From NCBI GenBank assembly GCA_023213315.1, contig JAKCPI010000856.1:1-64000 (forward strand): a stretch of DNA of 64,000 nt. Direction: 5' to 3'. Below are positions 44,216 to 55,045 of the stretch, in pieces. Under the pieces are notes generated by a model. It was not told the origin of the DNA. It was given only the letters and a program-made list of their open reading frames with translations, and did not search any database. Position 1 is the first letter of the stretch, and each line of letters starts with the position of its first letter. Position numbers and translations under genes: made by a program. The DNA is from Euborellia annulipes (lineage: Eukaryota; Arthropoda; Insecta; Dermaptera; Anisolabididae).

Positions 44216-44989
44216 CGTAAAAAACGCGAATTTTAGAAAAATGCCACATATACCTCAACATCGAAAGGGCGGTTAACCACCAAAGGGACTTGGAGGCTAA
44301 ATTTACATTTTGTATCATTTTTTTAAATAAATGTAAACAGCTTGCCAATCATTGTTGAGCATCAAGTTTTGCGCATTTTTTCATCATTTATAAAGAATCC
44401 TTATGCGCATCTTCCTCTCTCCCCGCCTTCCTCTTTTATATATGTTATTAAAATAAAAAGTCGTTTCATTCATTGCTGGCAATTTGCCTATTTTAAGAAC
44501 ATCACTATGAGAATGGCAAGCATTTATACAAACAGAGGCAAAAATATAGACGACATCCACCACCAAAACTATGTAAGCCAATTTTTGAATATCTCTGTAT
44601 GATAATTTTGTAATTTTTATTTTATTTTATTTTATATTTTACATTGTATATATAGTTGTTGCCACTGGATTGATGGGTGGCGTACTGCAACCCGAAATAT
44701 TTACAAATAAATAGTGTGTATGGTGGAAAAAGAGGTGCTGGTTTCCTTCTCCAACTTATTAATAAATTTTAATATCAATTTATATTTTATATAATTTTTT
44801 TATTAAACTGATCGCTGAAAATATTTGATTAATTCTTCATTTATTGAAAACTGATATTAAAATTTATGAAAATACTATATAAAATCATCATAGGCCTATA
44901 TTTTTAAGGAAATAATATACATATAATTAACACTCCCTGGTCTCTGAGGGACATAGAAGATGATAATATTAAAAAAATATTTAAATAAT

Positions 44990-45245
44990 GATTTAGAAGA
45001 CTTATGAAGGCTAAAGTAGGTCTATTTTATATTTTGCTCGCGAGCTGCTCGCGGCACCGCAACCGCGCCGTCAAATCTGGCAGGCCGCGAACCATCAAAG
45101 GGTTTGTCGAAAAAGCCGACAAAAGATGGATCGCGGCGAGCAGCTCGCGAGCGACTCTCGAGCAGCTCGCGAGCATCTCAAAACCAATACACATCTAACG
45201 AACATGGTGCTCGCGAGCGGAGCAGAGCGCAGGTGTGTACGCACC
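44990..45245. repeat. GC-rich GCTCGCGAGC repeat patch
   Basis: A local GC island in AT-rich surroundings made of the palindromic word GCTCGCGAGC and variants (CTCGCGAGCTGCTCGCG at 45034; GAGCAGCTCGCGAGC at 45138 and 45161). It ends GCAGGTGTGTACGCACCCTT, which looks like an inverted-repeat terminus of a non-autonomous DNA transposon. An open frame through it is incidental. Confidence 0.5.
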
Positions 45246-45350
45246 CTTATATAGCGGAATATATATTTATCTTTCTGATTGATGCCTTTGTAAATATTTT
45301 ATGTTGTTGTATTACAATTATTATTTTATGCTCATTTCAGCTCTAAAGAA

Positions 45351-45385
45351 CTGATGATGGTTTTATCTAATGAAACCCGAAACGT
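45351..45385 (+). ncRNA. Hammerhead-like core motif
   Basis: CTGATGA (45351-45357), GGTTT...AAACC helix with a 10-base loop, C, GAAACG (45379-45384). Both core segments are intact. No foldback partner was seen nearby. Confidence 0.5.
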
Positions 45386-45589
45386 TTTCTGATTGGAGAT
45401 TTTTATTCGATAGAGGCTCCTTTCTTTGGCTGAATCCTCTCTTCCTTCATCATTCTGAAAAATAATAAATACATATACGTATTCAGCATAAAAAAGTGGT
45501 TCAGGGAAAAATACGTTTAGGTCCCCAGAACTTCCGGTTTTTTAAATATTTAAAAATTTTTAATTTTTTCCATTTGTTTATATTTTAAT

Positions 45590-45870
45590 TTTTTTTTTTT
45601 TTTTTTTTTTTAAACATTCACACTTTTTCCTCATTCACACTCACACTCACACACACATTCACACGGTCTTTTCGGCAACTTAGGCCATTTAAGACCTTGA
45701 CGATAACCGTTTATTGATAATATACACATATTAGGGGGTCCAGGCATTCTTATTTAAGCCATTTGGTATCCAAATGGCTTAAATAAAATCATCAGACTGC
45801 CCGGGGTCCGAACCCGCGACGTTTGGTATACGAGGTTAGTACGCTAACCTCTACACCAAACCCCGAGGGC
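45590..45870 (-). repeat. tRNA-derived SINE, near-full minus copy
   Basis: From the T-run (45592-45612) and CACTCACACTCACACACAC tail through TTTTCGGCAACTTAGGCCA, AACCGTTTATTGATA and TTCTTATTTAAGCCATTTGG, to a tRNA-like head on minus with B box GGTTCGGACCCCGG and A box TTGGTGTAGAGGTTAGCG. Same family as 18838-19085. Confidence 0.8.
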
Positions 45871-46178
45871 ATTTTAATTTTTTGTTTACATCCATCAGAA
45901 TGTGGCCATTTTTTTCTTAAATATGGAGAAATAACCTCTTTTAACCTCTCATTTTTTTGGCAGTTGTAAATTTGTCATCATCATAAACATCTATCAAGTC
46001 ACTTGACTTTTTTTTACCTTTATAGGGTCATGTGACAAAATCGATTCACATCTATTTTTTTTCAATTCACATCGAAAGAAATAAGTCTCATAACGATCAG
46101 ACTCGAAAAAAATGTTTTTTTTTTAACCCTTTTCGCCTACAGCGGCTATTTAGGGGTGATAAATTTATTTATATATTG
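45871..46178. other. No recognised feature
   Basis: AT-rich sequence between the SINE and a hAT-like element. No exon of SWAP70 or PEX6 was recognised. Confidence 0.45.
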
Positions 46179-46186
46179 AAAATACA

Positions 46187-47442
46187 CATGGGCGTAGCCA
46201 GACATCTTGTTAGGGAGGGGCCAACCCCTCATTAGGCCGGAGGGGAGGGGGGGGTTTGCAATTAATATATGGACCGTTTATTTTGAAAGTGGTGTAAGTC
46301 CAATTTTTAAAAAATCTGAGATATCACATAATTCATATTTAATTTAATGTAAATTTTCTATGTATAACTAGCTAGTGGCAAATTCCTTAAAAAATTCCCA
46401 TGTTTTGTACAATTGAAAGTTGGACGGTAAAAGAAGTTGCATAATCGTTGATTATGAAAGTGGTGTAAGTCCAATTTGAGGTAGGTAGCTTAGCAGATGG
46501 TTGTCTGTTATTGTGCATTTGTTAATAAACTCGTTAAGAATTACTAACAGAGGGGTCATTTGTAGGGAGAAGGGTATTTGCCCCCCCCCTCTCCTCCCTA
46601 GGTATTATTCTACGTAAATAAAATATATCTACGAAACTGTACAAAATTAAAAAATTAATTTAATTAAATACCTTTTGGCCAAATTTGAGATAGCTATTTG
46701 TAAGAAAATTGAAGTGAGAAATTGAAAAAAAAAAGTTTGCCCCCCCCTCTAAGAAAAAGTTGAAATGACGCAACTGGTTACGAGAATAGGTTACTTATTA
46801 ATATAAAGATATCAAGCAGTTATTTCTTTCGGTACATCATAAATATTTCAACACTCTCCCATCCATATACAGAGGATAAGTAAATACTACTGAATATATT
46901 GTAATTTTAACAATGTAATTAACGTTTAAAATTAAAAATACTACTCCCATTTTATATCGTGTCATTATTTGTAAAGAATATTGAATTAATATGAAGTATA
47001 TTTTGAGTAATATTTGATTTTTCAAAATTGAAATTCAACGAAGTTTACAGTTGGTTAATTTTGAAATTGGTGTAAGTCCATTGGCAGCTTGTAATTATAT
47101 AATAGTTTAGTCAAATTCGCCTAAAACAAATTTATATAACTAAATTAGACACTGATAAAGAAGTAGAAACATTGACCGACTTCATATCATTTGCCTAGAT
47201 TTTTAAATTAACAGATATGCAAACCTTTCATTTTCTCGAAACAATAGAAAATGGACTTACACCACTTTCAAAATAAACGGTCCATATACAATTATTTATT
47301 TAAACAAAAAAAATTAAATTAATATAGTGGATTGGGGGTTAAAAAAATAATTCCCAATGGGAAAAATATATATTGTTTTTTTTTTTTTTTAATTTTTAGG
47401 ACAAGCCGGGGGGGGGCAACGCCCCCCCTGGCTACGCCCATG
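46187..47442. mobile_element. hAT-like element with perfect TSD, carrying a nested element
   Basis: The ends CATGGGCGTAGCCAG are inverted, with a perfect 8-bp duplication aaaataca (46179-46186 and 47443-47450). Compared with 42111-42388, it contains an extra ~1-kb insert at GCAATTAATA|T, described separately. The outer element is non-coding. Confidence 0.9.
46270..47284. mobile_element. Nested inverted-repeat element with TA flanks
   Basis: The ends are TGGACCGTTTATTTTGAAAG in inverted orientation, with more than 30 bp of terminal identity, flanked by TA (46268-46269 and 47285-47286). The terminal word GTGGTGTAAGTCCA recurs internally (about 46457, and variant TTGGTGTAAGTCCATT at 47068). A further CAGAGGGGTCATTTGTA...TGAAATGACGCAACTG unit (about 46549-46775) may be a third nesting level. 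No transposase was recognised. Confidence 0.75.
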
Positions 47443-47450
47443 AAAATACA

Positions 47451-47891
47451 TAGTATCGGCGGCTACGGGGGGGGGGGTTCCACACGCTGATTGCCCGGGG
47501 TCACCAATCCAGAGCTTTCGCCATGCTTGGCATCACAACCGCAATGATTGTGGTGACTGTTGTTCTCCGTTGCCAGAACCCCCGAAAAAAATGCTTAATG
47601 TTACGAAAATTCACAGTTAAATTATTGTTAAATAAAATAAATTTAATAAAATCTATATCATTATTTATTGAATAATTTTTGTGAGATTTACTATTTTAAT
47701 TTTTAATTCTCTGTTTGCAACGTAAAGTAGGCCTCAGGGCTGGAATGGTTTAGAACTAATTCCAGACCGATCAAACCAAGTTTTTAGTTGATAGGCCTAC
47801 TTGAATCGAAGCTTATTTTCAAGGAACTTAACTTTCTATGTTATTTGCTTTTAATGAAATTAATAACTAATTTTATTTTATATCTTTTCAG
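47451..47891 (+). other. Sequence before the first PEX6 exon
   Basis: Ends in a TATCTTTTCAG acceptor. No exon encoding the PEX6 Walker A motif or the segment just before Walker B was found here or elsewhere to the left. Confidence 0.5.
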
Positions 47892-48000
47892 TATTCTCCC
47901 GGGCGCGCTCTGCTTCACCATGTATAATCTTTTTCGATGAGCTTGATTCTCTTGCTCCAAATCGAGGTCGTAGCGGTGACTCGGGAGGTGTTATGGACAG
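47892..48000 (+). CDS. Pex6: PEX6 D2 AAA domain: Walker B exon
   Basis: 109 nt, entering in phase 1 (the split codon completes a Val) and leaving in phase 2 at [31 protein letters not shown] contains Walker B (IIFFDE; Asp-Glu codons 47936-47941), followed by [15 protein letters not shown], a near-exact match to the PEX6 family. PEX6 with PEX1 forms the hexameric AAA motor at the peroxisome membrane that extracts ubiquitinated PEX5 for recycling. The preceding exon, which should end in the ...SEENVRE-type segment, is absent from the window. Confidence 0.95.
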
Positions 48001-49179
48001 GTAAATTGCAACATAAATAATAAATATATTCCGACTTCTATCTTTAGTTGTTTTTATAAAGATTTATTATAAAGATTAATAGTTCAAATTTCTAAAATTA
48101 AAATACATGTTTACCCGCATTCTTCATTTTTCTAACGTATTATATAATTTAATATTCTTTATATTTCTGTCTTTGAAATATTAATCCTATCAAAAAAGTC
48201 AACAAAATGACCTCACATAATCCAAAGTGATAAAGATTAAAAATGGATGATCAAGAAAATATATTTATAGATATAATTCAGTAGAAAAGAATAAAGAGAA
48301 ATTGTGTATAACCCATCTTACAGCCAGCCTCTAACGATACTCAAAAACTTCATATAGAAAGGAAGTGCGCCTCCTTTTGACTACGCAATTTTCCAAATTA
48401 GAGTTTGAGTTTGAAATTTTTATGAGAAAAACGTAGAATTTGGATTTTGGGTTGTGTTTGGGGCTCCCTTTTACTTTGTCTAAGTTGCCCATAAAGTGAC
48501 GCTCCACCTGCTCCTGATATTATATAAAATAAAAAATTTATAGCTCTAGACCTTCAAGTTTCTGAGATAATTTGGTCATGCGGTTTTAGAATATAGTTGG
48601 AGTACCGCTGCGATTTTCGTAACGAAATTATATTCTTGTCCCCTTTTGAATGATGCTCTACAACGTCAAAAACATTTCATGGCTCTAGTTCTTATAGTTC
48701 TAGAGATACTTTGACACGGACTGAGGACAGAGAATTGAGAATTATATATAGCATATACAGGGCTGACCAAACCGTGTGGGCCACCTTGAACATTTTTGTA
48801 GCCCGCGAGGTATTTCAGAGTGAGAGAGATGATACGGAGGCTAGGCTGTGTTGTCAGGAATCGAGCCAGAAGGAGGAAAAGAAGATGCGCACTTGTCAAA
48901 GAGAGCACAGGCCAGAAGGGCCGATAAAAAACACACAAAGAAAGGGTGGAAACTTGGCTAATATCATTTCACCATAATCAAAATACAATACTATCCCTAA
49001 ACAGTATTTATATATCTGAAAATCTTGGTTTATCTCGTTCTTTTAACAATTTCAAATTAAAATTGAGATGAGGAGAATAATTTGAAGATAGTTTTTAAGT
49101 TTCATTCTTTAAGATATTAGGGAAGGATTAATTATTGAATTTCTTTCTCATTACAAAAAATCTGTTTGTCAAAAGGTTT

Positions 49180-49946
49180 AATAATTAAACCTTTCTCCGA
49201 GTTACACGTGTTTTTGTAAACAACCAAAAAAGAATTTTTCGATTTTTACAATGGGTGATTTTGTTGAGCAAAGAACTTGCATCAAATTTTGTTTGCGTAA
49301 CGAATATTCTTGTGCGGACAGGTTGAAAATGTTGCGGAAGGCCTTTGGTGATCAAACTATGGCACAAAAAACGTTTATAAGTGGTACAACGAGTTCAACG
49401 AGGGCCGAGAACGCGTTGAAAATAAACAGCGCTCTGGACGACCATCAACGTCTACCGACGAGGGAAAACTTAAAGATTTGGTGCTTGAAAAGCGTTGATT
49501 GACAAATAGAGATCTCGCTGATAGTGTTGGAATATCATTTGGCTCAGCCCAAACCATTTTGAAGAATGTTTTGTGTCTCAAACCAGTCAAGTCTCAATTG
49601 GTGCCAAAATCGCTCAATTTTTTTTGTCTTTTTTGCCAAAAATCGACTCATATCGTTCCGCAACCACCGTATTCGCCTGATTTGGGTCCGTGCGACTTCT
49701 GGCTATTCAGGAAACTCAAAAGTCCAATGCGGGGACGCCGTTTTGACACGATTGAGGAGATAAAAACCGAATCGAAGAAGGCTTTGAAGGCTATACCCGA
49801 AAAAGGCTTTTCCGACTGTTTCGAGGACTGGAAAATGCGTTGGAAAAAGTGAGTTTTTACTTTGAAGGGGATGAAATTGATTTGAAAGAATAAATAAAGA
49901 ATTTACATTTTATAAACAAATTCACCATACTTTTTGATCACAGTGG
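49180..49946 (+). mobile_element. Internally deleted mariner-like element
   Basis: The right end has an inverted-repeat terminus which, read inward on minus, is CCACTGTGATCAAAAAGTA, next to a TA (49947-49948). The terminus matches CCCCTGTGATCAAAAAGTAG at 61783. The left terminus is not clearly identifiable; 49180 is approximate. Confidence 0.7.
49251..49852 (+). pseudogene. Mariner-family transposase with large internal deletion
   Basis: The N-terminal part (MGDFVEQRTCIKFCLRNEYS ... KMLRKAFGDQTMAQ) and a second helix-turn-helix region (NRDLADSVGISFGSAQTIL) are followed directly by the C-terminal part THIVPQPPYSPDLGPCDFWL ... RFDTIEEIKTESKKALKAIP. The first two catalytic aspartate regions are missing, and frame changes and a stop (about 49499) break the N-terminal half. 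The third-Asp motif SPDLGPCDFWLF remains. Different from the 21460 mariner and related to 61783-62090. Confidence 0.88.
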
Positions 49947-50194
49947 TATATCTATAACTAGTCAAGTCCGAATCGAGGTAATGTCTTATTCAAATATATA
50001 GACTTCGAAGAATATTTAACAATAGGCATATATTTTACAAATCGGAACGTTTATTTTAATTCTAATTTAGATGTTGAAGTCATGAATTGACTTTTGTATT
50101 CAGAGCACATTTTTTAAAGTGGATAAAGATAACACCATATTTTTATAGAATTTATTATCTAACTTTTAAAAAAATTGTTTACTGTTTTTTTTAA

Positions 50195-50359
<165 letters not shown>

Positions 50360-50415
50360 TAATATTTAATCAATTTTCTAAAATTATTAATCATTTTTTT
50401 TTCTTTTTTTTTTAG

Positions 50416-50493
50416 ATTTGATAAGTTATTATATGTTGGAGTAAGTGAAGATAAAGAAGGGCAACTCGCGGTTTTCAAATCACTTACAAGAAA
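50416..50493 (+). CDS. Pex6: PEX6 D2 domain exon
   Basis: 78 nt, phase 2 in and out, between TTTTTAG and AGAAA|GTAAGC. It encodes FDKLLYVGVSEDKEGQLAVF and KSLTRK, matching the PEX6 FDKL.Y.G...D...QL.VL.ALTRKF segment. The intron before it is only 72 bp. Confidence 0.95.
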
Positions 50494-50958
50494 GTAAGCA
50501 TTTTTATTTAAATCTCTAATTCTAATTCATTACATGAGTAAATTTGTAATATATTAATTCACTGCAGGACTTGTGAAATAATGTCTGCGCCCCAAAATAT
50601 AATCAGAGTGAATTTTGTTTATATTGATTTTATAAAATTTCATATTTAAACAACTTTCTCAAAAAAATTTATATCATTTTATCTCTTCTTTTAATTTTAA
50701 TTTAAAAAAACAGAAGGGTTGCATACAACTTAACAGCCACAACTAACATACAATTTAAAAAAACTGTTCAGTGACCACAACTATAAAGGCGCCATACATT
50801 TTATTATGGAATTATTTCTTTGTTATTTTCTTTAAATATGAAAAAAAAATTTTATAATGAAGGAATGGAGATTTCAGCCTAATTGGAATGCTCGAGGTCA
50901 ATAAAACTCTCAGAATAAGTCGTTTTGGCCTGAATTTATTTGGCTATCTTCAGTGGAA

Positions 50959-51251
50959 ACAGTGGCGGATCCATAGGTGTTTCTCGGGGGGGGGGGGGGT
51001 AATTTGGTGTGACTGGTCGCACAGCACACTATTTTTTCTTAATTTCGGAAATTTAAAGGCGCATTCTGTACTTGTTTGCCAGAATATAAATGCAAAACAA
51101 ATTTTTAACTATTAATTTTTAAAATTTTACATTAAAAATAAATTTTTTTTTCAAAAAAAAGTATTTTTTTCAAATCTCAGGGGGTAATTACCCCCCCCCC
51201 CCCCCCCCCCTTTACCCCCCCCCCCTCTCCTCCTCCTTGTATCCGCCCTTG
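50959..51251. mobile_element. Non-autonomous hAT-like element (G/C-tract family)
   Basis: Ends CAGTGGCGGATCCATAGG and, inverted, CAAGGGCGGATACAAGG. The interior matches 2312-2554 in inverted order (GGCGCATTCTGTACTTGTTT; GTAATTACCCC). No matching 8-bp flanks were seen, so the flanks have diverged or rearranged. Confidence 0.7.
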
Positions 51252-52079
51252 ATCTCGGGCATTCCAATTTGGCTGATATCACCAATTCTCCATTATAATC
51301 ACATCACAGCCACAACTTCAAACAAAATTGTTATTGAAAGTTTTTTAATACAAACATAGGATAGAATTCCAATAAAGATTTCCATCATATTTTATATTAT
51401 AAAAACACGGAAATAATCACATAAGAAAATGCATGAGGGTCCACTTAATGTGATTCCCATGGTTCATTATGAATTTCATATTTTATTTGCTCCAGTGTGC
51501 CCTGAATATACAACTATGACACTGCTTCCCAAAAGTGTATTTATTAGAACATTTATTAATTATTAACTTTAGCTTCTTCTCAGCTATTTTGACCGTTTTT
51601 CCGGTTGAGCTAGAGATTTCAAAATTTCATATTTCTCTTAATTGTAATTTCTTAATGAATCGGCTTTCATTAATATTCTCTTATCAGATGCCGCTTAATC
51701 AGAGTCAGAGTTCATTTTTTTATCGATTCGTAAATTGATTTTATTAATTCATAATAAAAAAATGATTTTCAATTGGGGATATTTTATTATATATAAATCA
51801 TTAAGACTTTAAAAATATTAAAATTCAATAATCTAATAACAGGATTATTAAATGAAATTTATTTATTTATTTATTTTAGAGATTGTTTTGATTTTTTTGA
51901 ATATCATGAAAATGAAAATAGTGTCAAGGTTATTTATTCTTTTTCAAGTATTTTTTTCTCTAATTTCATGAAGTCAAATTTTTTCAAAATTTCTTATTTA
52001 AGGTATAAGCTCTTTTTCTCAATCTTTTTTTTATTTTTCGGCCCTAAATTTTGTAACTAAAATATATTTATATATAGTA

Positions 52080-52820
52080 GGATAAATAAAAAGCCAAGCA
52101 GCTAGGTTTCTTTCTTTATTATAGAACCTTTAGCGACGTTTCGGTCGACTATGCGATCATCTTCATGGACTGAACCCTAGCCATGAAGTATCCAGGTGGC
52201 TGATCCGGCTTTCCGGCTTTTTTTTCCCGGAATCTCCGGCTTTTTTTTGAAATTTCATAATAAATTCATTTTATATCACAAATCCGGAGAAAAATTACAA
52301 AAAAAAAATGCTCGAACGAGATTCGAATACTAAAAAATCTGGTGTGACTGGCGCACAGCACACAACTTTCTCTTACCTTCGGTAATCGAAAGTTGTGTAC
52401 TGTGCTTGTCACACCAGATTTTTTGACTCGACATGTATTTAGTTCCCGGCAGTAGGGAATATTTGAATTCAGATGTAAAATTTATAAGTATGGGAAAATA
52501 TTTATATTTTGTAACCATGGCAACCATTTCTCCTATCTTTCCTATGAAGCACAAGAGTAAAGTGTGCTTCAAACAATTTTGAGGGCAAAACGAGAATATA
52601 CATTTGAAAGAGCATCTAAAAAATAATTGATTTTTGAATTTTAATCAAAATCGTTAGAGCGAATTTTGAGAAAATCGAAAAAAACTGAAAAAGTACATCA
52701 GTAAAGTACTAGTACTCTTTGGCCGATTTTGATTAAAAGCTTATTTTTCCGGTCCCGGGGGTGTTTAACTTAAATATAAAATTTCAGCCTCATAGCTCAA
52801 TTCCTTCATGCTTAAAATTG

Positions 52821-52859
<39 letters not shown>

Positions 52860-53215
52860 ACCCACAGACAGACCATGTCGCGAAAATCACTTTTTTGGAT
52901 TCAGGGGACCTCAAAACGTGAAGATCCATCAAAATCTCGACATCGAATTTTTGACATGAATCCAATACTTTCTCTCTATACAGTATATATATTACATATA
53001 TACATAGGTAAGAGAAAGTAAAAGGTCGAATGATATTCGTATAGCCTACTAAAAAAAGTTTGAACGAAAAACGGCGCCCCAATTGAGCTTTGCTCCCCCC
53101 CCCCCCCCCCGCTGTCATGAAGATGGTCACATAGTCGACCGAAACGTCGCTCTGGGTTCTATAATAAAGAAAGAAACATAGCTGCTTGGCCTTTTATTTA
53201 TTCTACTACATATTG
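52080..53215. repeat. Foldback with hammerhead-like motifs, split by an R2 copy
   Basis: The outer arms (AATAAAAAGCCAAGCAGCTA at 52085; inverse TAGCTGCTTGGCCTTTTATT at 53179) each carry the CATGAAGATGnTC...GTCGACCGAAACGTCG motif: minus 52136-52167 and plus 53116-53148. The first core base is A rather than C (ATGAAGA), so these are probably inactive. The centre holds an R2 insertion (52326-53022). Confidence 0.7.
52326..53022 (+). repeat. Composite repeat R2, full copy
   Basis: From the AAATCTGGTGTGACTGGCGC hairpin (arms 52329-52425) through an AC microsatellite (52822-52857) and GATTCAGGGGACCTCAAAAC to the terminal hairpin ATACTTTCTCTC...AGGTAAGAGAAAGT. About 700 bp. Open frames on either strand follow the microsatellite and are not genes. 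Confidence 0.8.
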
Positions 53216-53289
53216 ATTAAGTTATTCACCTCGCTAACATATATATATATATACTTAATACTAAAATATTTTTAATTTTTTTTTTTTAG

Positions 53290-53429
53290 ATTTAAATTGG
53301 CATCAGATGTTAATCTTTCTGATTTGGTAAATCAATTACCTGAAAACCTCACTGGAGCTGATATGTATTCAGTTTGTGCAAATGCTTGGCTGAGCGCAGC
53401 TAGATCAATCATAGCTCAAATCGAAGCAG
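53290..53429 (+). CDS. Pex6: PEX6 C-terminal lid exon
   Basis: 140 nt, phase 2 in and phase 1 out (GCAG|GTAAAA). FKLASDVNLSDLVNQLPENL and TGADMYSVCANAWLSAARSI cover the AAA lid and sensor-2-type LTGADMYS motif (family LTGADLYSLC.DA...A). It ends IIAQIEA. Confidence 0.95.
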
Positions 53430-53819
53430 GTAAAAAATTTATTCATTTTTCTTGGCTATAATAATATAAACAACAATTTTAGATCATCTAACCCTTTGCA
53501 AGCTCATTTTATTAATTAAGCGCCTGGGAATTTAAACAAAACACAAAATCGGTGTCCTTTCACCAAGGGTTCGACCACACAAGCAAAGATTCACGTCTTA
53601 TTCTAAGGAGAAAAATCTTTTAATAATGAATTTTGCCCATAGAGGCGACTTCTAGTCCGGCACTACACTCGATGAGCAATAGAAACCCTTTAGAGGGGGT
53701 GGCCTCTAAGGGAGATTTAATTGGGAATAACTTTTGGATAATTATTGGCATTAGAACTCAAGAGTTGCTGATACTTGGTGCAAAAAAGTTGTCTTGAATA
53801 CGTAGTTTGGAGATTCAGG

Positions 53820-53930
53820 ATTTTTTTTTTTTTAAACACTCACACTTTTTTCTCACTCGGGTACGAACCAGCGACTTTTGGTATACGAGGTTAGCACGCT
53901 AACCCCTACACCAAGCCCGTGGGAGAGATT
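53820..53930 (-). repeat. tRNA-derived SINE, internally deleted
   Basis: The T-run plus CACTCACACTTTTTTCTCAC tail is joined directly to the tRNA-like head (minus: GGCTTGGTGTAGGGGTTAGC, GTTCGTACCC). The whole body present in 18838-19085 is missing. Confidence 0.75.
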
Positions 53931-54056
53931 CAGGGTTAAATAAATGGAGGGCAAATGTCCACTTAATGCACAAAGCAAAAATGTACTTACAAAAACCGTT
54001 AAATAAACTCTCATCCATCTCGAGTCTTATATTAAATATTAGACCTAATATCTAAA

Positions 54057-54298
54057 TGAATCAGTTGTTTCGAAATGGGCACAAGTCGCTTTTACGAAAT
54101 TGCGTTTATTGCTTTTCTCGATTCTACGTTACGTATCTGTAGTGAAAACTGCATGAGTCGCATTACGGTTAATCCGAAAAAACGAGTATTAAATATTGTA
54201 CTTATTTTGAAAAGGACACGAGTCACTGACTAATTAATTCATAGTTCCTGAAAAATTTTCAAAAATTGACTTGTGCCCTTTTCGAAACAACTGATTCA
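54057..54298. mobile_element. Inverted-repeat MITE
   Basis: Ends TGAATCAGTTGTTTCGAAA...GGGCACAAGTC in inverted orientation over about 32 bp, with one A/T difference. A 242-bp non-coding element with internal GGCACAAGTCGC and GACACGAGTCAC repeats. It is flanked by short AT words. Confidence 0.7.
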
Positions 54299-55045
54299 AT
54301 TATATATACAGTAGGCCCTATATATTACTTTCTCTTAACCTATTTTATCATCACATATACATAGATGGACGTATCCAGCTTAAAACGAAGGGGGGGGGGC
54401 AACTTTTCTAATATCCATTTTATGTAGAGATAGGGGATGGCCTCAATCGTAGTTTTTATCTTCTCTCAGATGGTGTGAATTATTTAGTTTTTTATTTATA
54501 TTTTTTATTTTAATTTCAAGTTTGGAAGGGGAGAAGCTGCCCCTCCCCCCTCCCATGTATACATATGTATATCAAATGATAATAGATGGCAACTTGTCCA
54601 CTTTTGCACCTCCTATCTTTTGAATACAAGTAGTTTAAGGTTTTTGGGGAAAAAAGAAAAAAAAAAAAAAAAATGCAATTTTTATCTTTTCCGACCGAAA
54701 AATTGAAATAATACTACCAAAATATATTTCGAGATTCTTTAGTTCACCTTTTGTTTTCACTTAACTGACAATTCTCTCAACGTTTCCCTTCTCATCATGT
54801 GGACTCAACCGACCTTCCCCAACTTCTCATTTTTAGTTTAATGGAATCAACTTTTGATGCTGTCAATCAATGTTTTCGATTTCCTATTATTTCTAGGATC
54901 CCATTCCATGCTTCAACCTCACAGATTCCTCAGAGAATTACCTGCTAAACGTTGTATTCGGTGCTTCGGCATCTTTCAGTCAAGCGATCACCTCTGAGGC
55001 GTTCGAGCATATCTGTGGTCTTAAATTTGAACTCATAGTATAAAA

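Larger units (their letters stand above)
42460..44765 (+). mobile_element. Penelope-like retroelement flanked by inverted arms
   Basis: About 690-bp inverted arms (42460-43147 and 44070-44765) enclose a 0.9-kb centre carrying the end of a reverse transcriptase and a GIY-YIG endonuclease region. The arms share, for example, AATAAGTTGGAGAAGGAAAC and the inverse, and the left arm includes an inverted copy of the GIY-YIG coding start. Penelope-like elements are known for terminal repeats (pLTRs) in direct or inverted arrangement and for hammerhead motifs in them. Here the left arm contains such a motif (42527-42558 minus). The element sits between the two incomplete host genes. Confidence 0.85.
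50494..53289 (+). other. PEX6 intron, repeat-filled
   Basis: Contains the hAT-like element at 50959-51251 inside a host repeat shared with 14280-14600, half of the palindromic MITE (about 51330-51475), and a foldback (52080-53215) split by an R2 copy. Ends TTTTTTTAG. Confidence 0.65.

Noticed and set aside
41356..48000. A SWAP70-PEX6 fusion gene
   Set aside because: Exon phases do not match (0 versus 1) and essential parts of both domains are missing between them.
52761..53130. Open frames of 86 and 121 codons on both strands
   Set aside because: They translate the AC microsatellite and R2 repeat.
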